Assembly (NCBI GenBank): GCA_030587505.1 | Contig: JAUQYY010000251.1 | Span: 1-13,684 of the forward strand | Source: Candidatus Sigynarchaeota archaeon | GTDB lineage: Archaea; Asgardarchaeota; Jordarchaeia; Jordarchaeales; Jordarchaeaceae | DNA: 13,684 nt | Direction: 5' to 3' | Part shown: positions 1-6,593 of the stretch, piece by piece | Numbering within the stretch: the first letter of the stretch is position 1 | How the letters are laid out: each line of letters starts with the position of its first letter | Made by a program: the position numbers and the translations under genes | Notes under the pieces: generated by a model | Databases searched by the model: none | What the model saw: only the letters and a program-made list of their open reading frames with translations | What the model was told of the DNA's origin: nothing

Positions 1-1647
1 CTCCCGAGTCAGCTTCTCAGCAGGAATCCCAAGCCCGTAAACATAGTTAGCAATGGTGTAGAACGCCATGTACACCGTAGAATCCGACAAGGTCTCCACA
101 ATCCACTCCGGATCCCACGGAAGCCTAGTGCCCAAACCGCTCTTTCTCACACAAGCCTTATCTTCCAGCCAGTCAATAGTGTACTCGAAGGCGTTCCTAG
201 CCTCGTCCGGAACAATAACCATCCGGTCCAGAAGCGTCTTAACCCTAGCCTTCCACTCCGGGTCACTATACTTCAAAAACCACTGATTCTCCAGAATCTT
301 AACAATAGTACGCGTGTTACATCGACAGATAACAGGCTCAGCCGTCTCCCACAGGCTGCTCGCTTTACCCCCACTCACAAAATCCGCAATCAGCTCACCC
401 TTTGCCTCCTGAACACCTCGCCCCGCATACTTCCCGGTGATCTTCTTGAGAACACCCTTGTGAAACTCCTTACGGTAAACCTCCTTAGTAAGCTCCTCCA
501 ACCTCTCATCATTCTGATCCCTGATCCCGGCCTCCTCAATCAGCTCCACTGCGGGATGCTCACCGAACCCCTCAGTCTCAATAAGAGAAATAGGCTCCAG
601 CCTCTCAACAACACGGGGGTCGACACCACACTCCTCGAGAACCTCGGGGTTCCTGCGCAGGTCAGCGATAGCCGCCCAGTCGAAAGGAGCGTGGCTCGGA
701 ACACTCATAACCACGCCTGACGCGTTCGCAGGGTCAACAAAAGAAGCCGGCAAAATAGGAACCCAGTTACCAACAACCAAGTTCCGGCAAGACTTACCAA
801 TAAGCCTCCGCCCCTCAAACTCCTCCAAAACCTCAACCTCGTGAAGCTGGTCACGCAGCTTCTGAACCGCCTCCCTACTAACAATCCACTCCTCGCCATC
901 AACCCTTGCCCGAACATAAACCGCGTCAGGATTCAACCACATATTAGTAACGCCAAAAACAGTCTCCGGACGCAGAGTAGCAGCCATAAGAAAAGCACCA
1001 TCACACTCAAACTTCAGCAAGGTATACTCGATGGGAGAAACCCCCTCACCAACCAAACGGTCATGATCACCCGTAGGTGACTGACACTTGGGACACCACA
1101 CAACGGGATGACTGCCCAGAACCACGTACCCTTTATCACGCAGAGTCCAGTACTGCCACTCTATGAATTTATTATAGGGTGAATCAACGGTTGTGAACTG
1201 ACGCCGCCAGTCAACACCAAAACCAATCCGATCCACCGCTTCAATAGCCTCAGCACGGTAGTAGTCTCCGATATACCTAGGATTCGTAAACTTACTGATC
1301 TCCTCTGGAGGAACGCCACTCCTCACCAGAATATCAATCTGCTTTTTATCACCCTCAGCGACACGCTTGGCCACACCTACAAGAGGCTCACCGGTATAAT
1401 GAAAAGCGAACGGAAACAACACGTTGTAACCCTGCATACGCTTAAACCGGGCATAAATGTCTACACGCAAACAAGTTAAAGCATGACCCAGATGAAGCGA
1501 ACCATTCATGTACGCGTAGGGAAACGTGCATAGGAATCCTTGCTTATGTTTACCTTTCCTTTTATCCTTTGGCGGTGGGTCCGCTTGGAATAGTTTAGCC
1601 CGCTTCCATTTACCCTGCCACTTTTTCTCTAGCTGGTTCCAGTCCAT
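1..1647 (-). CDS. leuS: Leucyl-tRNA synthetase, archaeal type (5' part, runs off left edge)
   Basis: Charges tRNA-Leu with leucine in the cytoplasm. This reading frame is open for 549 codons from the ATG at 1647-1645 to the window edge; the rest of the gene, including the KMSKS loop and anticodon-binding part, is outside. The class I signature is FPYAYMNGSLHLGH, with HLGH at residues 52-55. A cysteine pair WCPKC lies near residues 184-188, and the CP1 editing domain follows with its threonine-rich stretch MAATLRPETVFG (about 221-232). The N-terminal extension rich in Lys/Trp (EKKWQGKWKRAKLF) is typical of archaeal/eukaryotic LeuRS rather than the bacterial form. No other gene follows in the window, so operon partners are unknown. 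No strong ribosome binding site precedes the ATG; a TATA-like box about 55 bases upstream supports this start. Codon use is strongly GAG/GGT/GTT. I am sure of the identity. Confidence 0.97.
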   Translation of the reverse strand, partial: MDWNQLEKKWQGKWKRAKLFQADPPPKDKRKGKHKQGFLCTFPYAYMNGSLHLGHALTCLRVDIYARFKRMQGYNVLFPFAFHYTGEPLVGVAKRVAEGDKKQIDILVRSGVPPEEISKFTNPRYIGDYYRAEAIEAVDRIGFGVDWRRQFTTVDSPYNKFIEWQYWTLRDKGYVVLGSHPVVWCPKCQSPTGDHDRLVGEGVSPIEYTLLKFECDGAFLMAATLRPETVFGVTNMWLNPDAVYVRARVDGEEWIVSREAVQKLRDQLHEVEVLEEFEGRRLIGKSCRNLVVGNWVPILPASFVDPANASGVVMSVPSHAPFDWAAIADLRRNPEVLEECGVDPRVVERLEPISLIETEGFGEHPAVELIEEAGIRDQNDERLEELTKEVYRKEFHKGVLKKITGKYAGRGVQEAKGELIADFVSGGKASSLWETAEPVICRCNTRTIVKILENQWFLKYSDPEWKARVKTLLDRMVIVPDEARNAFEYTIDWLEDKACVRKSGLGTRLPWDPEWIVETLSDSTVYMAFYTIANYVYGLGIPAEKLTRE

Positions 1648-1700
1648 TTTAGGTCTCTGTTGAAGTTTTGTGTTGCTAGTTTGGTTATCTATTGGTATTG

Positions 1701-1723
1701 TATTTAAGAGTTGTGTGCAATTT
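1701..1723 (-). promoter_or_regulatory. Probable leuS promoter: TATA-like box plus upstream 11-mer
   Basis: Read on the minus strand, CTTAAATA (1708-1701) resembles an archaeal TATA box; transcription would begin near 1678, leaving a leader of about 30 bases before the leuS ATG. Just upstream lies AAATTGCACAC (1723-1713). The same 11 bases stand immediately upstream of the TATA box of the acyl-CoA dehydrogenase gene (4393-4403). The box is seen in sequence; its use as a promoter is inferred from position. Confidence 0.55.
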
Positions 1724-2330
1724 TTGTTGATTGGTCCCCCGCCTAATATTTCTATGCTTAAAAAGTTCATATTTCCCCTCGGTGTTTTCGATTATTCGAA
1801 ACTAAACATTTTGAAGCGTGCTTAATTCATAATCCTAAACGTACTCGTTGAGTAGTTTTTCGATGAAATCTTGAAACTGTTTTTGTTTGGTGCTGTTGGC
1901 TGTTTCGGCTAGTTCTCCCTCCAGAATTCCAATTTTTTTCTTTCGAAAAGAGGGCAGTAGTTATTACATCTGAAGACCTTTAAGTGGTGAATTCTTCTCA
2001 GACGTTAGAAATCGAGCGGTCTAATTATCCCTCTCCCCACCCATTAAAAGTGTAGCCCGTTTATCTCACTTCCTACCTCGTATCTTCCCATTTCTCTCCG
2101 CCTTTTAACCCAGCATCTAATTATCTGCTTGAGCTGTCCTCTCCGTTGTCCTTGATTTCTTACACCATTGCGCCCCTCTGACTCCCCTTCCTCAACCTTC
2201 AGCCCGTCTGCTTTTCTTTCTGACCCGATGCTACCGATTGATTGTAAGGCACCTTTGTGTTCATTCCGCTTCCTAATGCCACTTTCGGTGTTGTTTCCAA
2301 GTTCTAGGCCTTAACCCTCCCAGCGGGTTC
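1724..2330. other. Long intergenic stretch without a supportable gene
   Basis: No convincing gene is seen here. A hairpin-capable inverted repeat TTTCGA-TTAT-TCGAAA lies at 1786-1801. The plus strand from about 2030 is pyrimidine-rich. On the minus strand two frames stay open without a usable start: 41 codons ending at TAG 1837-1835 (ending QDFIEKLLNEYV) and about 87 codons ending at TAA 2046-2044 (ending GRYEVGSEINGLHF). The first looks somewhat protein-like; the second may be open only because a purine-rich strand has few stop codons. They could be remnants of decayed genes, but I recognise no family. No tRNA-like arms were found. Confidence 0.4.
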
Positions 2331-2750
2331 TTACTCCTCCGGCCATTGTCCCAGTTCTAGGATGAATCCGCAGTGTGGTTCGGTGTCTAGGTAGGCCCAT
2401 TTCACTCCGAAGATTTCTCCCCTGTCGAGGATTTTTACTCCTAGTTTTTCTAGTTTTTGTAGCTCCTTTTCGATGTCTTTGCAGTGGTAGCTTACGTGGT
2501 GGATTCCTTCCCCCTTTTCTTTGAGCCATCTACCGTGTATCGTGTCTCCTTCTAAGGGCTGGATTAGTTCGATTTGCAAGTCTCCCTGCTGGAATATGCC
2601 GATTTTCACTCTGCCGCCGGGGACTTCCGTTTCTATTGTGGGGAACGGTCCTACCCCAAGTTTTTCGAGGAACGCTGTGGTTTTGTCCAAGTCTTTGACT
2701 ACTATTCCAATCTGATCGATTTTGTAGTCCATAACTTTTTCATCTCCCAT
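2331..2750 (-). CDS. VOC-superfamily protein, methylmalonyl-CoA epimerase / glyoxalase-like
   Basis: A 139-residue protein of two paired beta-alpha-beta-beta-beta units typical of the vicinal oxygen chelate fold. The N-terminal strand is KIDQIGIVVKDL (10-21) and the second-half strand is GEGIHHVSYHC (80-90). Expected metal ligands are Q13, E61 (in QIELIQP), H85 and E132 (in FILELGQ). Methylmalonyl-CoA epimerases usually read IDHIG at the first site, so the Gln is a departure; some glyoxalase I enzymes (the human type) have Gln there. The layout fits an epimerase converting (S)- to (R)-methylmalonyl-CoA in propionyl-CoA and branched-chain degradation, but the substrate is not proven. The ATG at 2750 has a near-perfect ribosome binding site GGAGGTGA 7 bases upstream; an in-frame ATG six codons in is less well placed. 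It is divergent from the DUF362 gene. Codons are GAA/GGA/ATA-rich, unlike leuS on the same strand. Confidence 0.85.
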   Translation of the reverse strand: MGDEKVMDYKIDQIGIVVKDLDKTTAFLEKLGVGPFPTIETEVPGGRVKIGIFQQGDLQIELIQPLEGDTIHGRWLKEKGEGIHHVSYHCKDIEKELQKLEKLGVKILDRGEIFGVKWAYLDTEPHCGFILELGQWPEE

Positions 2751-2757
2751 TTTGGCT

Positions 2758-2765
2758 TCACCTCC
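2758..2765 (-). promoter_or_regulatory. Strong ribosome binding site of the VOC gene
   Basis: Minus-strand GGAGGTGA matches the complement of the archaeal 16S rRNA 3' end over eight bases and lies 7 bases before the ATG at 2750. It decides this start over the later in-frame ATG. Confidence 0.75.
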
Positions 2766-2999
2766 TTTTTTCGGACTAGTGTTAAAAGTGTTAATGTTCC
2801 TAATTTGCTTTTCTTTTTGAGATTTGTGTAAGTGTGTGGTAATTGTGAAGGAGGTTGGATGGTAGCGGTGTTTTTGTTTATAGTTAGGTGGGGCGGTAGG
2901 TGCCCGTTTTTTGGGTACCCATAACTATTTATCCTCGGTTCTGGTAATATTCCCATGTTTTCGTGTGCTTTTGAGAGTGGCTGGTTTTGAGGTGATTGC
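2766..2999. promoter_or_regulatory. Divergent promoter region of the VOC and DUF362 genes
   Basis: Two elements stand out. A tandem repeat AGTGTTAA-A-AGTGTTAA lies at 2778-2794, close upstream of the VOC gene. A perfect 10-base palindrome TGGGTACCCA lies at 2912-2921, immediately before a TATA-like CTATTTATC (2925-2933) facing the DUF362 gene. The same nine-base TATA-like box precedes the AhpD-like gene (6568-6576). The GTG start at 3000 is preceded by GAGGTGAT with 4-5 bases of spacing. The palindrome could be an operator. Function is inferred from position only. Confidence 0.45.
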
Positions 3000-4289
3000 G
3001 TGAAGGCTAGGGTTGTTGTTGAGGATGTTTCTGACATCAGGGAGTCTTTGTTTAGGGTTTTCGATGCGTTTGGTGGTGTTGAGGAGTTTGTTAAGTCTGA
3101 TTCTAAGGTTTTCATAAAGTATAACGGTGTTCACTTCGGTAAGGAGATGTACACTGATCCGGGGGTTATTGGGGAGATGGTTAGCATAGCTAGGAGCATT
3201 ACCCGGGACAAGGTTTATGTGATGGAGAATTCCACTCAGAGCAATTTCACTCGGATGGTTGCTGAGGTTAGCGGTATTGCCAAGGTTGTGAAGCAGAATG
3301 GGGGTCGGAACCTGTACCTGGATGAGCAGAAGCATGTTATGGTTGAGTTTGGTGATGAGCGTATCCCAACAAAGTTTCCCAAAATCCTGTACGATAATCT
3401 GATTCGGGAGAAGGGGAACAATGTTCTCATTAATATTCCGAAGCTTAAGACTCACTGGATGACCACCGTTACTTTGGGGATTAAGTGTTTTCAGGGGATT
3501 CTTTATGACAGCGATAAGATGGTGAATCATAACTACAAGCTGCACCAGAAGCTTGTGGACAACGTGAAGTTCCTTCGCCCAGATTTTACGATAATTGAGG
3601 GTATTAATGCTCTGAAGTTTGGCCACTTTCCGCCCCAGAAGCTGCTTCCAGAGTGTGTGGTTCCCATGAACATCTTTGTCGCTTCGGACGATGTGGTGGC
3701 CTGCGATGTGGTGGGCGCAAAGATTCTGGGTTATGATATTGAGGAGGTGGAGCACATTAGACTCGCAGCGGAGCAGGGACTGGGAGTTGGAAACCTCAAG
3801 GAAATCGAGATTATCGGTGACATCTCCCGGTTTAAGGAGCGTTTCCCCATCACGCCGTGTAGGGAGTGTCCCAGCGATATCCGATTCATCAAGGGGAAGG
3901 AGATGGCCTGTGTTGAGGGCTGCTACGGAAACACGATGCTAGCCCTCCTGTACTTGTGGTACGATTTCGACGGAGCCGGAGGATTCAACGTGGTTGTGGG
4001 AAAGGGTGTCGAGGAGAACGAACTGGACAACCTCCTCCCGGGTGATATTCTGATAGTTGGACCCTGCACGGTTGAGGAGAATCTCGAGCGGGTGCGGAAA
4101 AAATATCCGGATAGGAAAATCTACACCATAAATGAGTGTAACGACATCGCCAAAATTACCACTTATTTGGGTAAGTTGATGAAAATTAAAACCCTGAAGA
4201 TGATTCCTTTCAGTCCGCTCAAGGCTCTCGGAATAGTACTGCAGGCGAAGCTGCACGGTTTGGATGCGAACATCCCTCCAATCCTCTAA
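3000..4289 (+). CDS. DUF362 domain protein, cysteine-rich C-terminal region
   Basis: A 429-residue cytoplasmic protein of the DUF362 family, whose members are often linked to iron-sulfur clusters; their reaction is not established. The family core is visible as NVLINIPKLKTHWMTTVTLG (about 141-160) followed by KCFQG, a form of the usual PKLKTH...T...K..G signature, and a second conserved part FVASDDVVACDVVGAKILGY (about 226-245). The C-terminal third has cysteines at 287, 290, 304, 308, 356 and 380; the CREC and CVEGC groups could hold a metal cluster, though the spacing is not a standard ferredoxin motif. No signal peptide or membrane segment is seen. The GTG start has ribosome binding site GAGGTGAT close upstream. 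The gene is a single unit ending in T-runs. Its codon style is GTT/GGT-rich up to about 3750 and shifts toward C- and A-ending codons afterwards. Confidence 0.85.
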   Translation: MKARVVVEDVSDIRESLFRVFDAFGGVEEFVKSDSKVFIKYNGVHFGKEMYTDPGVIGEMVSIARSITRDKVYVMENSTQSNFTRMVAEVSGIAKVVKQNGGRNLYLDEQKHVMVEFGDERIPTKFPKILYDNLIREKGNNVLINIPKLKTHWMTTVTLGIKCFQGILYDSDKMVNHNYKLHQKLVDNVKFLRPDFTIIEGINALKFGHFPPQKLLPECVVPMNIFVASDDVVACDVVGAKILGYDIEEVEHIRLAAEQGLGVGNLKEIEIIGDISRFKERFPITPCRECPSDIRFIKGKEMACVEGCYGNTMLALLYLWYDFDGAGGFNVVVGKGVEENELDNLLPGDILIVGPCTVEENLERVRKKYPDRKIYTINECNDIAKITTYLGKLMKIKTLKMIPFSPLKALGIVLQAKLHGLDANIPPIL

Positions 4290-4305
4290 ACTTCCGGGTA
4301 GTGCG

Positions 4306-4346
4306 TCTTCTCTTTCTGTTTTTCTCTCTTTTCTACCTCCTTTTTA
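4306..4346 (+). terminator. T-rich terminator after the DUF362 gene
   Basis: Beginning 16 bases after the stop codon, a pyrimidine tract contains several T-runs, ending in CTCCTTTTTAAACC. Archaeal RNA polymerase commonly stops at such tracts without a hairpin. A similar tract occurs after the dehydrogenase gene. Confidence 0.5.
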
Positions 4347-4392
4347 AACCATGATAAATACTTAAATATGGAAAGGAGATAATAGTTAATTT

Positions 4393-4412
4393 AAATTGCA
4401 CACTTATATAAA
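4393..4412 (+). promoter_or_regulatory. Probable promoter of the acyl-CoA dehydrogenase gene
   Basis: TTATATAAA (4404-4412) is a good archaeal TATA box; transcription would begin near 4434, about 24 bases before the ATG. Directly upstream is AAATTGCACAC (4393-4403), identical to the 11 bases upstream of the leuS TATA box. The ATG at 4458 has GAGGT at 4443-4447 as a modest ribosome binding site. Confidence 0.6.
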
Positions 4413-4457
4413 ATCTGTATTACCTCCCACATAAGGTTCAGAGAGGTTTGAGATGTT

Positions 4458-5666
4458 ATGACGGACATCTTCTTCACGAAAGAGGAAAAGCGGTTCAGGG
4501 AGGAAGTAAGAGAATTCGCAAGAGAAGTCATCGCACCCAGAGCAGAAGAAGTTGAAAACGGAATGTACCCCGGGCCACTCCTGAAAAAAATCGGTGAGGC
4601 AGGGTACATGAGCCAGTTACACCCCGTGGAGTACGGTGGAACCGCCAAGGGCTTAGTCTACGAAATGATCGTCGCCGAAGAAATAGCTGGAGTGAGCGCA
4701 CCCACAGACATGTCACGCACCGCCTCATCCACACTATGTGCGACACCCATATCAAGATTTGGAACCGACGAACAGAAAAAAAAGTACCTTACACCCATAA
4801 TAAAGGGCGAAAAGATCGGAGCCATAGGCATCACAGAACCATACGTTGGATCCGACACCGCCGGCATGAAAACCCTCGCAGTACGAGAAGGAGACGAGTA
4901 CGTCATCAACGGAGAGAAGAGGTTCATAACAAACGGAGCCGATGCGGATATTATAACCCTTTTCGCGATTACGGATCCTAGTGTGAAGGCGAAGCGTGGT
5001 ATGAGTGCTTTCATATTTCCCACGGACACGCCCGGCTTCAAGGTTGAGAAGGTTTACGGCTTGATGGGTATGCACGGTATGCGTGTTGCGCATCTGAAGT
5101 TTGAGGATTGTAGGATTCCCGCCGAGAATCTTCTTGGCAGGGAGGGTTTGGGTTTCAATATTCTTATGGATGAGCTGGATACCGAAAGGATTTCCATCGC
5201 GGGTGAGATGATTGGAATTGCGCGGGCTGCTTTTGAGACCGCTGTGAAGTACTCTACCGAGCGTGTGCAGTTCAATAGGCCGATTCACAAGTTTGAGGGC
5301 GTGAGCTTTAAGATCGCTGACATGGCAACGCTGCTGGACGCTGCTGAGCTTTTAACGCTGCGTGCGGCGAGGATGATTGACCGTGGCATGAACGCTAGTA
5401 AGGAGTCTGCCATGGCTAAGGTTTTTGCGGTCGACCACGCGTTTGAGATTTGCAACCAAGCCTTACAGGTGCTCGGCGGGATCGGTTACACCACAGAGTA
5501 CCCGGTTGAGCGGTATCTCAGGGACGTGCGAATAGGAATGATTGGGGGCGGAACGTCGGAGATAATGAGGTTCCTCGTCCAGAGAGAGGTCTACAAGGAG
5601 TTTAAACTCAAGACCGAAATGGAACAACGTGCTGCACCTGTTGAGGTTTCAAGTGTCCAAGAGTAA
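4458..5666 (+). CDS. Acyl-CoA dehydrogenase, isovaleryl/long-chain-type active site
   Basis: A 402-residue FAD enzyme that would introduce the alpha-beta double bond into an acyl-CoA, passing electrons to electron transfer flavoprotein (no ETF genes are in the window). Family landmarks are GAIGITEPYVGSDTAG (about 121-136), YVINGEKRFITNG (148-160), GLMGMHGMRVAHLKFEDCRIP (201-221) and QVLGGIGYTTEYPVERYLRD (337-356). Medium-chain enzymes carry the catalytic Glu in YEGT near the C-terminus; here that position is G364 (IGGGTSE). Instead E243 occupies the helix position in LDTERI that aligns with the catalytic Glu of isovaleryl- and long-chain enzymes. This favours a branched-chain or long-chain substrate. 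Codon style changes abruptly near 4940: GGA, GAA and AGA before, GGT, GAG and CGT after. The length is normal and the frame intact. It is a single-gene unit with its own promoter and T-run terminator. Confidence 0.95.
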   Translation: MTDIFFTKEEKRFREEVREFAREVIAPRAEEVENGMYPGPLLKKIGEAGYMSQLHPVEYGGTAKGLVYEMIVAEEIAGVSAPTDMSRTASSTLCATPISRFGTDEQKKKYLTPIIKGEKIGAIGITEPYVGSDTAGMKTLAVREGDEYVINGEKRFITNGADADIITLFAITDPSVKAKRGMSAFIFPTDTPGFKVEKVYGLMGMHGMRVAHLKFEDCRIPAENLLGREGLGFNILMDELDTERISIAGEMIGIARAAFETAVKYSTERVQFNRPIHKFEGVSFKIADMATLLDAAELLTLRAARMIDRGMNASKESAMAKVFAVDHAFEICNQALQVLGGIGYTTEYPVERYLRDVRIGMIGGGTSEIMRFLVQREVYKEFKLKTEMEQRAAPVEVSSVQE

Positions 5667-5725
5667 ACCGAAAAAGCAGGGCGTGCATGTACCGCTAAAC
5701 CTTATCTGAACTATCTTTAAGAAAC

Positions 5726-5757
5726 CTCTTTTCTTTTTTGACTAACCCCTTTTTTCC
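5726..5757 (+). terminator. T-rich terminator after the acyl-CoA dehydrogenase gene
   Basis: Two T-rich blocks (about 5726-5739 and 5750-5756) lie 60-90 bases after the stop codon, in a form like the tract after the DUF362 gene. No hairpin is needed or seen. Confidence 0.45.
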
Positions 5758-6002
5758 TGGTCTCTTAGCTGTACTTAACCGGGGCATCCTTTAATCTGGC
5801 TATTACCTTGAGTTTTTTGGAAGAAAACATTTAAATTGTTGAGTGATAACTGGATGGCTGAAAGAGTGATGCTCCCTAAGCGCATAAGGGGCTGAGGCTT
5901 CGCGCGTTTGACTGTTTTAGATTGGTTGGTGTCACTTGTGGATGCATTCTCTCGCTTTAGTTTTCTTGGAGTGTTTCCCAGCCCGGTCGGGGTTGATGCC
6001 TT
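5758..6002 (+). other. Gap with TATA-like box and possible small transcript or leaderless micro-ORF
   Basis: A clear TATA-like CATTTAAATTG lies at about 5829-5838. An archaeal start site would fall near 5855-5860, some 145 bases before the DUF6125-like gene, an unusually long leader. The ATG at 5854-5856 sits almost at that point and opens a 13-codon frame (MAERVMLPKRIRG) ending in TGA 5893-5895. The same frame then stays open for 37 more codons to TGA 6007-6009, which overlaps the next gene's start. GCTCCCT...AGGGGC around 5871-5891 could form an imperfect hairpin. It may be a 5' leader, a small RNA, or nothing; no RNA family was recognised. Confidence 0.35.
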
Positions 6003-6509
6003 ATGTTGAAGGAGAGTTTGGAGAAGCTAACCTTGGAGAAGCAGATTGAGTTTCTTCGTGGCGCCTACTTCGGCGTGGATGGTGTTTGGTTTCTGGTTTG
6101 TGAGGATGAGTATGGTCCCGACACTGCTCTTCAATTGGATACCGAAGTTTGGAGGCGCTTCGCAGGGATTCTGGCCAAGAGGGTGAAAAGGATGTTCGGT
6201 GTTGAGGGAGAGGATACGGAAACCGTGGTTAATACGGTTGGGTTGCGCTGGACTATGGAAAACTGGGAGTTTGAGGTTCCTGAGTGCAGTCCAGAGAGGA
6301 GCGTTATGCGTGTGCATCGCTGTCCCTGGCTTGAGGGTCTGAAGAGGTCGAACAGAGAAAGTTTCGCATCCAGGATCTGCGGTCCGGTTTGCGAAACCGT
6401 TTACCAGGCGTGGAGCCAGACAATAAACTCGAAAATCAAACTAGAACGGCCAAAAAGGCTAGGAAGAGGGGACGATTACTGCGAATTCGTATACACGCTT
6501 AAGAAGTAA
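6003..6509 (+). CDS. DUF6125-like protein (thiazoline-carboxylate hydrolase-like family)
   Basis: A 168-residue cytoplasmic protein. The start FLRGAYFGVDGVWFLVCEDEYGPDTALQLD (about 17-46) and the C-terminal half with RCPWLEG (106-112), RICGPVCETVYQ (125-136), NSKIKLERPKRLGRGDDYC (142-160) match, from memory, the DUF6125 / L-2-amino-thiazoline-4-carboxylate hydrolase-like group found in archaea and anaerobic bacteria. Cysteines at 107, 126, 130 and 160 in this half resemble the conserved set of that group and might bind metal or act in catalysis. The biological role is unknown; I do not claim the hydrolase activity. The ATG at 6003 has only a weak upstream GGGGTTGAT, and the frame is closed by a stop just upstream, so no longer form is possible. 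Codons change from GTT/GAG style to a CTA/AAA/AGA style after about 6350. Confidence 0.65.
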   Translation: MLKESLEKLTLEKQIEFLRGAYFGVDGVWFLVCEDEYGPDTALQLDTEVWRRFAGILAKRVKRMFGVEGEDTETVVNTVGLRWTMENWEFEVPECSPERSVMRVHRCPWLEGLKRSNRESFASRICGPVCETVYQAWSQTINSKIKLERPKRLGRGDDYCEFVYTLKK

Positions 6510-6567
6510 CTCTTCAAACCATTTCACGGAACCATCAAAATGAGATGAGAAAAAGTAACAAACCATT

Positions 6568-6576
6568 CTATTTATC
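6568..6576 (+). promoter_or_regulatory. TATA-like box of the AhpD-like gene
   Basis: CTATTTATC is identical to the TATA-like box of the DUF362 gene. Its centre lies 22 bases before the ATG at 6594, so the message would be leaderless or nearly so, or would start within the first codons of a longer form. Confidence 0.45.
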
Positions 6577-6593
6577 GGCTAGTGGTGATGTGG

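Noticed and set aside
1786..1801. TTTCGA-TTAT-TCGAAA inverted repeat as a terminator or RNA element.
   Set aside because: Only six pairs, AT-rich, no T-run follows on either strand, and there is no nearby gene end that needs it.
2311..2529. Minus-strand 72-codon frame overlapping the VOC gene.
   Set aside because: It is a shadow frame rich in Arg and Lys inside a gene with clear homology, strong ribosome binding site and normal family length.
2925..3755. Minus-strand 276-codon frame opposite the DUF362 gene.
   Set aside because: It is long only because the plus-strand codons rarely give stops on the other strand; the His/Asn/Leu-rich product has no family features, while the plus frame has the DUF362 signature.
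5841..5896. Possible C/D box guide RNA (GTGATAA ... CTGA ... GTGATGC ... CTGA).
   Set aside because: The spacers are about 8 and 19 bases instead of near 12 each, and the bases flanking the outer boxes do not pair, so the fold is not supported.
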